From: Panopea generosa
Lineage: Eukaryota; Mollusca; Bivalvia; Adapedonta; Hiatellidae
Assembly: GCA_029582155.1 (NCBI GenBank)
Contig: CM055902.1
Location: forward strand, 13,484,041-13,548,040
Direction: 5' to 3'
Length of the DNA stretch: 64,000 bases
Shown: positions 11,801 through 22,073 of the stretch, piece by piece
Position numbering within the stretch: position 1 is the first letter of the stretch
How the letters are laid out: every line of letters starts with the position of its first letter
The notes under the pieces: generated by a model
Database searches by the model: none
What the model saw: the letters and a program-made list of their open reading frames with translations, nothing else
What the model was told of the DNA's origin: nothing
Made by a program: the position numbers and the translations under genes

Positions 11801-12477
11801 GAACCCGATATCTCCCGAATCAGGTATATTAACGACCGATGTAAAAGCCGGGAATTTTATGCCTGTCCCACAATACATAGCAATTTTACCCTTAATAATT
11901 CATGACGTCATTCAAACTTTCCCTGACTCAACTGACCAATCAGCGTACTCGTAACAATTGTACTGAACGGACCAAATCGGGAGAGCTAGGTTCGTTCTAC
12001 AGACTAAGAGCAACGTAACAGTACGTCACATTATAAAATAGCTGGCCTGTCCATTCGCGCCTAAATCATCAGACCATCTTCCAGTTCCTGGATCGTTGCT
12101 GTTGTTGGGTGTTAACATGATCTGGTCAGTGCTCAATATACAACATTCTTAATAGAGATATAAACAGATAAAGCCCCCAAAACGCCATGTATTATATAGG
12201 TGCTCTGTGTCATCGTATCGGGTTTTGCAAGGTGTTTCCAATATCAAAACTACTCAAACATTTAAGACCAAACTAAGACATGACGATTTTAGCGTATTCA
12301 TTCAAACCAAATCTGCAATAGAGTATACTTCCTGGAATCCATAGTCGCTTTAAAATGTGTTTGCCCACACGTCTGCAGAAACATTAGTTTAAACAACGGT
12401 GTCCAGGGGACCATCGCGGCATATTTATCATTGCAGTTTTGTTGTTTCGACTTGATTTAATTTGATAAACATGCAGC
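11801..12477. other. Non-coding stretch, nothing identified
   Basis: No conserved ORF. CATGACGTCATTCAAAC at about 11902 resembles GTCACGTGATGTCATTC inside the neighbouring transposon insert, so part of it may be related repeat DNA. Confidence 0.4.
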
Positions 12478-14305
12478 GATGTAAAGTTTGGTTCTCGATG
12501 TACAGAATAGTGTTCGATGTCAAGTATAGTTCTCGATGTACAGTATAGTGTTCGATGTACAGTATAGTTCTTGATGTACAGTATAGTTCTCGATGTACAG
12601 AACAGTTCTCGATGTACAATATAGTGTTCGATGTACAGTATAGTTCTCGATGTAAGTATAGTGTTCGATGTACAGTATAGTTCTCGATGTACAGTATAGT
12701 GTTCGATGTATAGTATAGTTCTCGATGTACAATATAGTTCTCGATGTACAGAATAGTGTTCAATGTAAAGTATAGTTCTCGATGTACAGAATAGTGTTCA
12801 ATGTAAAGTATAGTTCTCGATGTACAGAATAGAGTTCGATGTAAAGTAAAGTTCTCGATGTACAGAATAGTGTTCGATGTACAGTATAGTGTTCGATGTA
12901 CAGTAAAGTTCTCGATGTACAGTATAGTGTTCGATGTATAGTATAGTCCTCGGTGTACAGTATAGTTCTTGATGTACAGTATAGTGTTCGATGTACAGTA
13001 TAGTTCTCGATATACAGAATAGTGTTCGATATATGATATAGTTCTTGATGTACAGTATAGTGTTCGATGTACAGTATAGTTCTCGATGTACAGTATAGTG
13101 TTCGATGTAAAGTAAAGTTCTCGATGTATAGTATAGTGTTCGATGTACAGTATAGTTCTCGATGTACAGTATAGTGTTCGATGTACAGTATAGTTCTCGG
13201 TGTACAGTATAGTTCTCGATGTACAGTATAGTGCTCGATGTACAGTATAGTTATCGGTGTACAGTATAGTGTTCGATGTACAGTATAGTTCTCGGTGTAC
13301 AGTATAGTTCTTGATGTACAGTATAGTGTTCGATGTACAGTATAGTTCTCGATGTACAGTATAGTTCTTGATGTACAGTATAGTGTTCGATGTACAGTAT
13401 AGTTCTCGATGTACAGAATAGAGTTCGATGAAAAGTAAAGTTCTCGATGTACAGAATAGTGTTCGATGTACAGTATAGTGTTCGATGTACAGTAAAGTTC
13501 TCGATGTACAGTATAGTGTTCGATGTATAGTATAGTTCTCGGTGTACAGTATAGTTCTTGATGTACAGTATAGTGTTCGATGTACAGTATAGTTCTCGAT
13601 ATACAGAATAGTGTTCGATGTATAATATAGTTCTTGATGTACAGTATAGTGTTCGATGTACAGTATAGTTCTCGTTGTACAGTATAGTGTTCGATGTAAA
13701 GTAAAGTTCTCGATGTATAGTATAGTGTTCGATGTACAGTATAGTTCTCGATGTACAGTATAGTGTTCGATGTAAAGTAAAGTTCTCGATGTATAGTATA
13801 GTGTTCGATGTACAGTATAGTTCTCGATGTACAGTATAGTGTTCGATGTACAGTATAGTTCTCGGTGTACAGTATAGTTCTCGATGTACAGTATAGTGCT
13901 CGATGTACAGTATAGTTATCGGTGTACAGTATAGTGTTCGATGTACAGTATAGTTCTCGGTGTACAGTATAGTTCTTGATGTACAGTATAGTGTTCGATG
14001 TACAGTATAGTTCTCGATGTACAGTATAGTTCTTGATGTACAGTATAGTGTTCGATGTACAGTATAGTTCTCGATGTACAGAATAGTGTTCGATGTACAG
14101 TATAGTTCTCGATGTACAGTATAGTGTTCGATGTACAGTATAGTTCTCGATGTACAGTATAGTTCTCGATGTACAGTATAGTGTTCGATGTACAGTATAG
14201 TTCTCGATGTACTGTATAGTGTTCGATGTACAGTATAGTTCTCGATGTACAGTATAGTTCTTGATGTACAGTAAAGTGTTCGATGTATAGTATAGTTATT
14301 GAACA
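12478..14305. repeat. 19-bp minisatellite array, 1.8 kb, with higher-order structure
   Basis: About 95 units alternate between TTCTCGATGTACAGTATAG and TGTTCGATGTACAGTATAG, both 19 bp. Variant units (GTAAAGTAAAG, TATCGGTG, GATATACAG) recur in register: the block at 12844 reappears at 13433, 589 bp = 31 units later, and the TTATCGGTG unit at 13251 reappears at 13916, 665 bp = 35 units later. The 76-bp difference matches a four-unit block duplicated near 13690-13840. Since 3 x 19 = 57, open frames of up to 351 codons with a 19-residue repeat exist on the minus strand; they are by-products. Confidence 0.95.
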
Positions 14306-14396
14306 TTAACGCACCACTCTATACCAGCTTGTCCAATACTATTTACCCAGCACCTTAAACCAGCGAATTAATTAATGTATCCGTGTGTTAATGACC

Positions 14397-14458
<62 letters not shown>
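14397..14458. repeat. (ACAG)n microsatellite
   Basis: About 15 uninterrupted ACAG units. Confidence 0.95.
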
Positions 14459-14714
14459 GGACGTTCTTGTGGAAGTGATGTTGTGACGTGAGGTTTTGAT
14501 ATGTTATAAAACATCTTTTTTTTATAAAACAAAACAAAAACTATTTTCTGTCTAACCCTAATATCACAAACCTTGAGATCCAACACTAATGACACTAAAA
14601 AAGAATGAAAAAAGGTGAAAAAAAAGTAAAAGAAAAATGTGAAGAAAATTAAATTAACCCCACAATGCCATTTGCACGGGTATTCGCACTTGTGGGGTGA
14701 ACATTGCATGAGGT

Positions 14715-14990
14715 TGTTTTCAGCTCAGTGTGTACACTGGTGACAAAGTGAAAGTAGACTTCCGAAATCATGTATTCATACCACAATTTCCAAGCATCAT
14801 TTTTTTTTCTAAATTCACAATTTAAACATGACAATGCTATCAAAATGTTCAAAATACATCAATAATGCCATTCAAATAAAAAAATGAGCATTAAAATAAA
14901 GAAAATGCATTTTTAAAGAAGAAGAAATGAGGATTATTTATAACCGCCATCATGCGACTACCCCACGGAAGCACTTCCTTTTTGCAATGG
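14715..14990 (+). mobile_element. Dispersed repeat family X, copy 2
   Basis: Shares TTTCAGCTCAGTGTGTACAC, GACAAAGTGAAAGTAGACTT, CATGTATTCATACC and ATAACCGCCATCATGCGACT with the copies at 7985-8370 and 40928-41200. The upstream third of the family is missing here. Confidence 0.5.
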
Positions 14991-15957
14991 TGGTACTATG
15001 CCTTTAACGTCATTGGACATTTTCGCTAGACAAGATATTTTATGTACAAAATATTCAATTAAAGACGAGATAACGAATTGTACGCCTAGGGATGTTTTAA
15101 TATATGTGTATAACGTCTGTTTTTGTTTCCATTTGTAATTATGTAAATACGTGTTTGTATGTGCATGTGCATTATTTAACCTCGTCTGTATGCTTATACT
15201 CTCCTGTATACATTTATGGAGGAATAAAAGAATCAATCAATTATATGGGGGCAATAAAACCAATAGGAACATTTCCCCTTTTTATAATGTTTTATTACCT
15301 AGTGAATAAATAAAAAAAGTCTTTTTAAAAATTGTGTCAACATTTTTTTAAATGATGACTTTTAGTTATATTTAATTATGTATCTCATACATCGATACTT
15401 TAAGATATTTTTATACTGCGCAAAAGTGCTTTTATTTTCTTGTCAGAATTTTAAAATTTTGTTTTTCTTAACACTTTTTTAATAAATCGATTTGCAGCAT
15501 TACACGTAGTATTATTATGTGAATACTTAATTGTATTTTGCATTGTGTGATAGTCTCTTGTAATTCATATATTTGAATGGCTATGTACATATATTGTATG
15601 ATATTAATGTTATTGTCATTGCAATGTACATAAATGAGACTGAAATAAAGATTAAAAATAATATACTGGCAAAATATTAAAAACAAAACATGTCCTTAGG
15701 TATAATGAAGGTATAAACTGTTGCTAATTGTCATTAAGGACAATATGATTCGGTTCGCTGCCAATTAGCGCTGTAAAAACTGTGAAAATACAATTGATAA
15801 ACTTGCTTTCATTATTACTTTGTTAATTTTATAACAACAACATAATGTATGACAATTAACAGATCATTAAGTCATAAGTCATTCAAATAGCTCATTATCC
15901 TATTATTAACACTACTTTATTTAATATAGATAAAATTTACTTAAGTTTCACTATTCA
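14991..15957. other. Non-coding; possible LINE 3' tails
   Basis: Two stretches look like retrotransposon 3' ends: TTATGGAGGAATAAAAG followed by AATCAATC near 15215-15240, and GAGACTGAAATAAAGATTAAA near 15634-15654. No coding part of either is visible. Confidence 0.3.
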
Positions 15958-15960
15958 TGA

Positions 15961-16074
15961 TACATACATACATACATACATACATACATACATACATACA
16001 TACATACATACATACATACATACATACATACATACATACATACATACATACATACATACATACATACATACATA
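15961..16074. repeat. (TACA)n microsatellite
   Basis: About 28 TACA units without interruption, directly abutting the palindromic block to the right. Confidence 0.95.
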
Positions 16075-16077
16075 ATA

Positions 16078-16361
16078 TCAATAAGTGATATCACTCATTC
16101 GAATAGGTGATATCAGTTATTCAAAACGAATGAGTGATATCACTTATTCGAATCAGTGATATCACCTATTCGAATCAGTGATATCACTCATTCGTTTTGA
16201 ATAACTGATATCACTCATTCGAATAGATGATATCACTCATTCGAATAAGTGATATCACTCATTTGCATGAATAAATTAGTGATATCACTTATTCTAATGA
16301 GTGATATCACCTATTCGAATGAGTGATATCACCTATTCGAATAAGAGATATCACTTATTGA
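16078..16361. repeat. Array of twelve GTGATATCAC-type palindromes, itself an inverted repeat
   Basis: GATATCA or GATATC occurs twelve times in 284 bp, mostly inside GTGATATCAC with ACTCATTCG, ACTTATTCG or ACCTATTCG between cores. The outer ends are mirror images: TCAATAAGTGATATC at the left and GATATCACTTATTGA at the right. The centre contains a longer arm pair built on ATTCAAAACGAATGAGTG and its complement. No ORF. It may be a foldback element whose arms expanded. Confidence 0.9.
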
Positions 16362-16369
16362 GGTTAAAT

Positions 16370-18312
16370 AATAAAACGGCACCCCATAAGTCACGTGACC
16401 AATATCGTTCTGGTTTTGTTCGCGTACGTAAAAAGTGAAAAATAGAAAAATTACTAATAGTTTTGTTAAATAAAGACCATGTTCCCAATTGATTAAACAA
16501 TTTAAAAATATACCGTTGGAAAGTTAAGGATCTTTAAATTTTGAAATTAATTGCAAAAAATATGTCATTATATATTAAAGATATGTTAGCTGCTTTTAAA
16601 TATACACTACTTTTCATAATGTTTCAAATTTACCATTGGACATACAGGAAAAATTATGAGTTTATGGTGCCATATTGGCACTAAGAAAAGACCATATTCC
16701 TATTAACATAAAAAATAAAAACAAATATGCAAACAACCGTAATAAATTAGGCTTTCAAAAAGTGTTTGCAAAAATGTTATCGGATAAATAGAACTTTAGT
16801 TATCAATTCATAAGTAAAAAAAGCCCTATATACTTTATATGGACCGATACACGTTACCCGATAAACCGTGTGAGGTAGATTCCGCACTATGAGTAGAATA
16901 TAAAAACAAAGACTTAATTAAATAATTGATAAGTAAGAAAAGTCAACATTTTTATCAGCTTTACTTGTTAAATTCACACAAATTTTCAGAGTTATTAAAG
17001 AAATACTAAATGCGCCACCCGAAAACGAGTGAGAAAGCGTTTGGTTGATATGATAAGTAGATTTACAACTAGGCCGAGATGAAAAACATATTTGGTTGTC
17101 CAAAACCTTTTTTATATAAAATGGTACTGTCCCCACTCCCTTTCCTATCCAATATAACTGACAATGAATGTACATATATACTCCAGCACTAGTTTACATT
17201 GGTCTTGGTTTGTTTACGTTTACGTTTTCAGGAAAATCTAAAACAAATTTCTTAAAAAATTGATGTCATTTTTTTAAGTTTTACATTTTTTACCTCTAAA
17301 ATTCCTCAGAAACCTGTTTTTTGCAGTGAAGTTAAAACATAAACAGCATTTTTAATAAGGCGAATGGTAGTATATTTAATTTTGGCCTTTCTACATCTCG
17401 ATACTGTATCTAATTTTATGTTGATGTGTGGTGCTACATGCTTGAATGTACGTTGCAATGTCACCAAGCTTATCTGTTTTTTGTACAAATTCTTTGAATG
17501 TTTTAAAAACTGGGCTGCGTTCAGCACCGTTAAACAGCAAACACGTTTAATACCTGGTTCCCTAAAATTGTTGTGTGCTGTGTTCTAATTTGAGGTTGGG
17601 CCTGTGTCCAGGAAAATATGTTAGATAACGTTTAACCGAACTGAACGCAGCCCTGGGATTTGTGATACTATTTGTAATATTGGACGGATAATCAAAACAT
17701 GATTATAGAAGTCCAATTTATATAAAAATAATGCATCAATAATAAATGCTGATATTTTATACTGAGCATACATGGATATACACGACTTTCTGAAGGTCCC
17801 GCTTAGATATGTGGACTGCCCGGACGTGGGGTTTACTCATATAAAAAATGAACATCTTAACGTATTGTTGATATAAAATCTATTATTATATTATGATACA
17901 AACACAGAACATAGTGTATACATAGCATTTATATTAGATAACAAAACATACATAATTTTAACACGTATGATATATGTTTTTCTCCCGTATTTTCATTCAG
18001 CATATATGTATTGTTTTATTCAGTTTTGAGTCACACATATATATTTGTTATCAACAACATAATTATACATGCAATGCTGCCATCATTATTTTAAATCATG
18101 ACAGGCGTGTGCGTGCATGGATGCGTTATACTGAATGCGTATTGCAATGCGCTTATTTAAAAACAAATTATTTCCCACAATATTTTAGAAACGGATCAGA
18201 TTAAAACATCTTATTAATTTACTTATAGATAAAAACACATGCTGTTTTATAGATGGGAGTGATGATTTGTAATATAAATACTGTTACATAGATACAACAC
18301 ATGTAGATGTAA
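16370..18312. other. Non-coding stretch, nothing identified
   Basis: AT-rich. Short ORFs have no recognisable features. Confidence 0.5.
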
Positions 18313-18508
18313 TAGTTTAATCTTGTTTACATCACTTCGATTGCGAAACAAAGTCTTACAACGAAGTCTTCCTGTGTATAACCAGTACTAAGCATATGCG
18401 GAAAAAGTGTTTAGCTCAAGGACACAACACATGGTCTTGGGGGAAGATCGCACCCACGGTCTTCCGGTCCTGGGTTCAGTGCTCTACTACTTGACCACAT
18501 GCCTTTAG
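18313..18508 (-). mobile_element. tRNA-derived SINE, family A
   Basis: Read on the minus strand: a head with a GTGGTC-type A box, then a body with GTCCTTGAGC, CCGCATATGCTTAGTACTGG and GAAGACTTCG, ending in a tail near AAACAAGATTAAACT. The B box is damaged (CAGGACCGGAAGACC). Other copies are at 36957, 42283, 52075, 56833, 61877 and 63008. Confidence 0.75.
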
Positions 18509-18767
18509 GAGATTTAAAAGAGATATACGGTGATAGATTTTCACTAAAAAAAGAAGTAACTTATTCAGCTGACAAAGAAAAAATATCTGGGACGTGGTTT
18601 TCCGTCCGTTGTTGTGCTGGCCCTGCAATCCTGTAACAATTATATGGTATGTGTCTTGTTTTACTTTGAGAATTTTCAGTGCATAATAGAAGGTTGATCA
18701 TAAAAGTGTTTCTCTTTCTTCTACTACTTATAAAGTCCTTATAAATATAAATTTTTAGCTATAATCA

Positions 18768-19445
18768 ACCACCACAACTATTACAAATACAATCACACCT
18801 ACTACTACCACTACCACTACAATCACACCTACCAATACCACTATAATAACACTTACCACTACCACTACAATCACACCTGTCAATACCACTACAATCACAC
18901 CTACCACTACCACTACAATCACACCTACCACTACCACTATAATTACACTTACCACTACCACTACAACCACACCTACCACTACCACAACAATCACACCTAC
19001 CACTATCACTACAATCACACCTTCTACTACCACTACAATCACACCTACCACCACTACCACTATAATAACACTTACCACTACCACTACAATCACACCTACT
19101 ACTACCACTACAATCACACCTACCACTACAATCACACCTACCACTACCACTATAATTACACTTACCACTACCACTACAATCACACCTACCATTACCACTA
19201 CAATCACACCTACCACTACCACTACCACTACCATCAACATTACTACTACGAATACCATTTATAATTCTATTACCATTTCCACAACCACTGCTACTGTCAC
19301 AACTACTACCGCTATCACAACGACTACAATAACAGCTGCCACAACCAATGCCAGAGTCACTACCGCTACACCTACCGATACCATTACCATTATCACACAA
19401 ACACTACCACTACAATCATAGCTACCACTACCACTACCGCTACTA
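18768..19445. repeat. CACTAC/CAATCACACCT minisatellite
   Basis: A roughly 24-bp unit (CACTACCACTACAATCACAC plus CTAC) repeats with variants such as CACTATAATAACACTTACC; the right end decays to irregular ACC/ACT triplets. Two overlapping minus-strand ORFs (a Val/Ile-rich one and a Cys/Ser/Gly-rich one) are repeat translations and not genes. Confidence 0.9.
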
Positions 19446-20574
19446 TTAAATAGAATTATCCCATTCATTTTGCATGAAGTATGTATCATTTAGAACTAAG
19501 ACATAAAAATCATGATTAAAACAGTACAAATTGTATACAAATGATATTCAAGTATTTAAAACTAGGCATTTTACTACTTTTGGTATGAATGTTTGATATA
19601 ACCATTTAGAATTAAGAAATGGGAATAAAACATTAAACATTAAACATATTCAAATGAACATTTAGATTTTTAAAACCATAATGCATTTCGGAAAGATATT
19701 AAATATGACTATATGAACTATTGCTGTATTTGTATGCCTTTGATAATATCAATAATCTGGTGTTCGACTAATAACTGGCAAGTCTTCGCAATTATATAGT
19801 TTAATACTTATTAAATGCTTTGAATTTCAGTCTCAAGGAATGTTACACACTTGTACAATTTAGATGTATGTGAATCTATATACATGAACGCGGATCGCAT
19901 GACATTTACATGTATCAACTCATTTTTTCTTATTTTTTTTGCAAATATGATATGTTCAATATGACCGAATTGAGAGCTCACTATTGCAATAAGAAATCAA
20001 ATAATATAAATATGAATTATATGCTGTTTAGCCAGGTCAGTGGGAAAGTTTGCTGTTATTTTTTCCAGATTATGAAAAAATGCCGCGATTGAAACATGAT
20101 ACATGTATATTAAATGCGTTACTGCTTATGACTGAAAAATAACAGGATGTAATATACAACTTTCTTAAATAGATAATCGTAACCATAGAAATATATTTAG
20201 CAAAATTTAACATGGTTACACCCGGCCAGAGCACCCTCAACCCAAAATTGTATGCCTGCAGTTTTATTTTGATGAAGCTAGGTCCCTGCCATACACACGC
20301 CACCTACTCGCAGTTGAAGGGGGGTTGGGGGACACTCTTCGCTAGCTCGTACTACTGGGAGTGAAACTCGATTGAGTTTTACTTTTTATCACATCTTATG
20401 GTTTAGTCTTAAGTTGAAAAAAAAGCGTTTTAAAGCAACAAAATACTTAAGAAAATTATAATCATGCCTTCTTCCCACGCAAAAGTCACCAGAATAGGCC
20501 TACATGATTCAATCCTCTTCGTCCTGACTCGCAGTTCATGATGTACTGGGTTTGATACTCGTTGGAGATTCGCT
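19446..20574. other. Non-coding stretch, nothing identified
   Basis: AT-rich. No conserved coding or RNA signal seen. Confidence 0.5.
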
Positions 20575-20799
20575 TTTAACCCTTTACTTCATATAGACAC
20601 ATTTGGACACCTCTAATAAAGACGCCTTTGGACACCACTAATATAGAAGACTTTTGAATTATTTGGTGAATTATGTTTATATTAATTGACAGAGTGGAAA
20701 ACAGTGCAGGAAGAGTTCAGATTTACGAGCAATCTGAACTCTTCCTGCACTGTTTTCAAAGGCCTTCTGTGATTGGTATCTATGGAGTAAAGGGTTAAA
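20575..20799. mobile_element. MITE-like element with a perfect 27-bp hairpin
   Basis: The outer ends TTAACCCTTTACTTCATA (near 20577) and TATGGAGTAAAGGGTTAA (near 20781) are inverted repeats. Inside lies an exact hairpin: 20697-20723 pairs without mismatch with 20731-20757 around the 7-nt loop TACGAGC. No ORF. Confidence 0.75.
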
Positions 20800-21790
20800 T
20801 ACATCTAAGTTAGTGGGTGGGTGGTGGGGTTGGGGGGTAAATAATAAAGCATAACAGTAAAAAAATATTAAGAAGTGAGTAAAATTCAGCAGTTAGTGTT
20901 TAAGAGATAGCAAACATTTTTCGGAGCGGTTTCCCGTATCGGAGTAGGCTAGAGTAGAATTACCACCACCAGCGGGAGAGGGACACCTACCCTCAGGTTG
21001 CCTCTCCCCATTATTGAAGTGCTCTTACGCCCATTAAAATAAAAGGCTTTTAAAAGGAAACTTTATCGTAATATGATATAGTGGACTTTTCTCAAATTAC
21101 CTGTAAAAACAATCCTGGAAAATATCAAAACGTATTGAGCTTTAATTCTCTTTACTCCAATGAATACTTTCAATTTCATTCAAAACGCCCAACGTGAGTA
21201 AAGAGTTATTTTTAGAATTGTTCTATTTTTAAGGTGTTCCCCCAAATGACGTCACTAGCGGTAAAAAGAAGTGGAACTAGGTGTTGCCATGGCTCAGACA
21301 CAATTATTTTTGTATTATTTTATCAATTCCACGGTGAGGAAATGCTGTAGTTAAACTTAAAATAAAGATGAGCATTTAAGCCGTCAAAAAATTAGACTCA
21401 TTTATGCAAATGTACGTGTACTTATGATCGTACACCCATACACCGAGACACATCAAACTGATGCAATAGAAATGGCCTTGACATTCTTGTTATTTATATA
21501 TCAATACGCGAAAATTACGGACAAATCTAAACTATATATAATGATTTTTGATAGTTTAGAATATTGATTTAATCTCTATATATCCTACTAAAATTTATAT
21601 ACTTCTATCTTATATAGATTTACTCGGTTGAACTGCACGGAGCGTTTCTACAGCCGAACTATTTTGTACAGCCATTAATAACTTGCATGCATTGTTGGTA
21701 GGCATACTTCCGTCTATGATACACTAACGAAAAAACATGAATTCAATACACGAGATGATTATTGTCAGGATTTTGTGAGTTACGAGAAGA
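20800..21790 (+). promoter_or_regulatory. Upstream region of PPP1R15 with a CRE/ATF site
   Basis: A perfect TGACGTCA lies at 21247-21254, about 540 bp before the upstream ORF; CREB/ATF factors, ATF4 among them, can bind such sites. TATA-like CTATATATAATGA lies near 21532 and more AT-rich candidates near 21580-21615. The transcription start is not visible, so the assignment is inferred from position. Part of 20930-21010 (GAGTAGAATTACCACC...) looks like reversed SINE debris. Confidence 0.35.
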
Positions 21791-22030
21791 ATGGCTGTTA
21801 AGAAATATTCAGATAGTGATATGTGTAAACATTACGATCAAGTAAAATCAAATTTTGTGTCAGGAATTACGAGTTGGAAGAGGAATTCCGAAGTTTCAGA
21901 GACAGTATGGTGTTATGAAAAGTGGCGGTTTGCGCCCGAAGACATTTTTGAAAATATTTATACCAGTGACAATAATATTAACACAAATTTGAACCCTATT
22001 GTTTTTCATACATATATCAACAATAGATAA
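21791..22030 (+). CDS. Upstream ORF (79 aa) in the 5' leader of PPP1R15
   Basis: The ORF starts at AGAATGG, with A at -3 and G at +4, a strong context, and ends at TAA 43 nt before the PPP1R15 start codon, in a different frame. The peptide begins MAVKKYSDSDMCKHYDQ and resembles nothing I know. Vertebrate and fly PPP1R15 mRNAs carry uORFs that hold down translation normally and are bypassed when eIF2-alpha is phosphorylated, so a uORF here fits the family. At 79 codons it is longer than typical uORFs. The alternative is a separate 5' coding exon spliced into the main ORF, though the in-frame TAA at 22056-22058 and the intact ATG at 22074 do not call for one. Confidence 0.5.
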   Translation: MAVKKYSDSDMCKHYDQVKSNFVSGITSWKRNSEVSETVWCYEKWRFAPEDIFENIYTSDNNINTNLNPIVFHTYINNR

Positions 22031-22073
22031 TTATAGCTATGTATTTTAATGTAAATAAGTTCAATTTTTTATC

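Noticed and set aside
13251..14306. 351-codon minus-strand ORF with ELYCTSRTILYIEHYTVHR-like repeats
   Set aside because: Translation of the 19-bp minisatellite: other frames are open too, there is no start context, and no composition change relative to the array.
16078..16361. CRISPR-like array
   Set aside because: Palindromic cores with related, not unique, spacers, in a eukaryotic genome with no cas genes.
18755..19400. Val/Ile-rich and Cys/Gly/Ser-rich minus-strand ORFs
   Set aside because: Two frames of the same CACTAC-type repeat; low complexity explains both.
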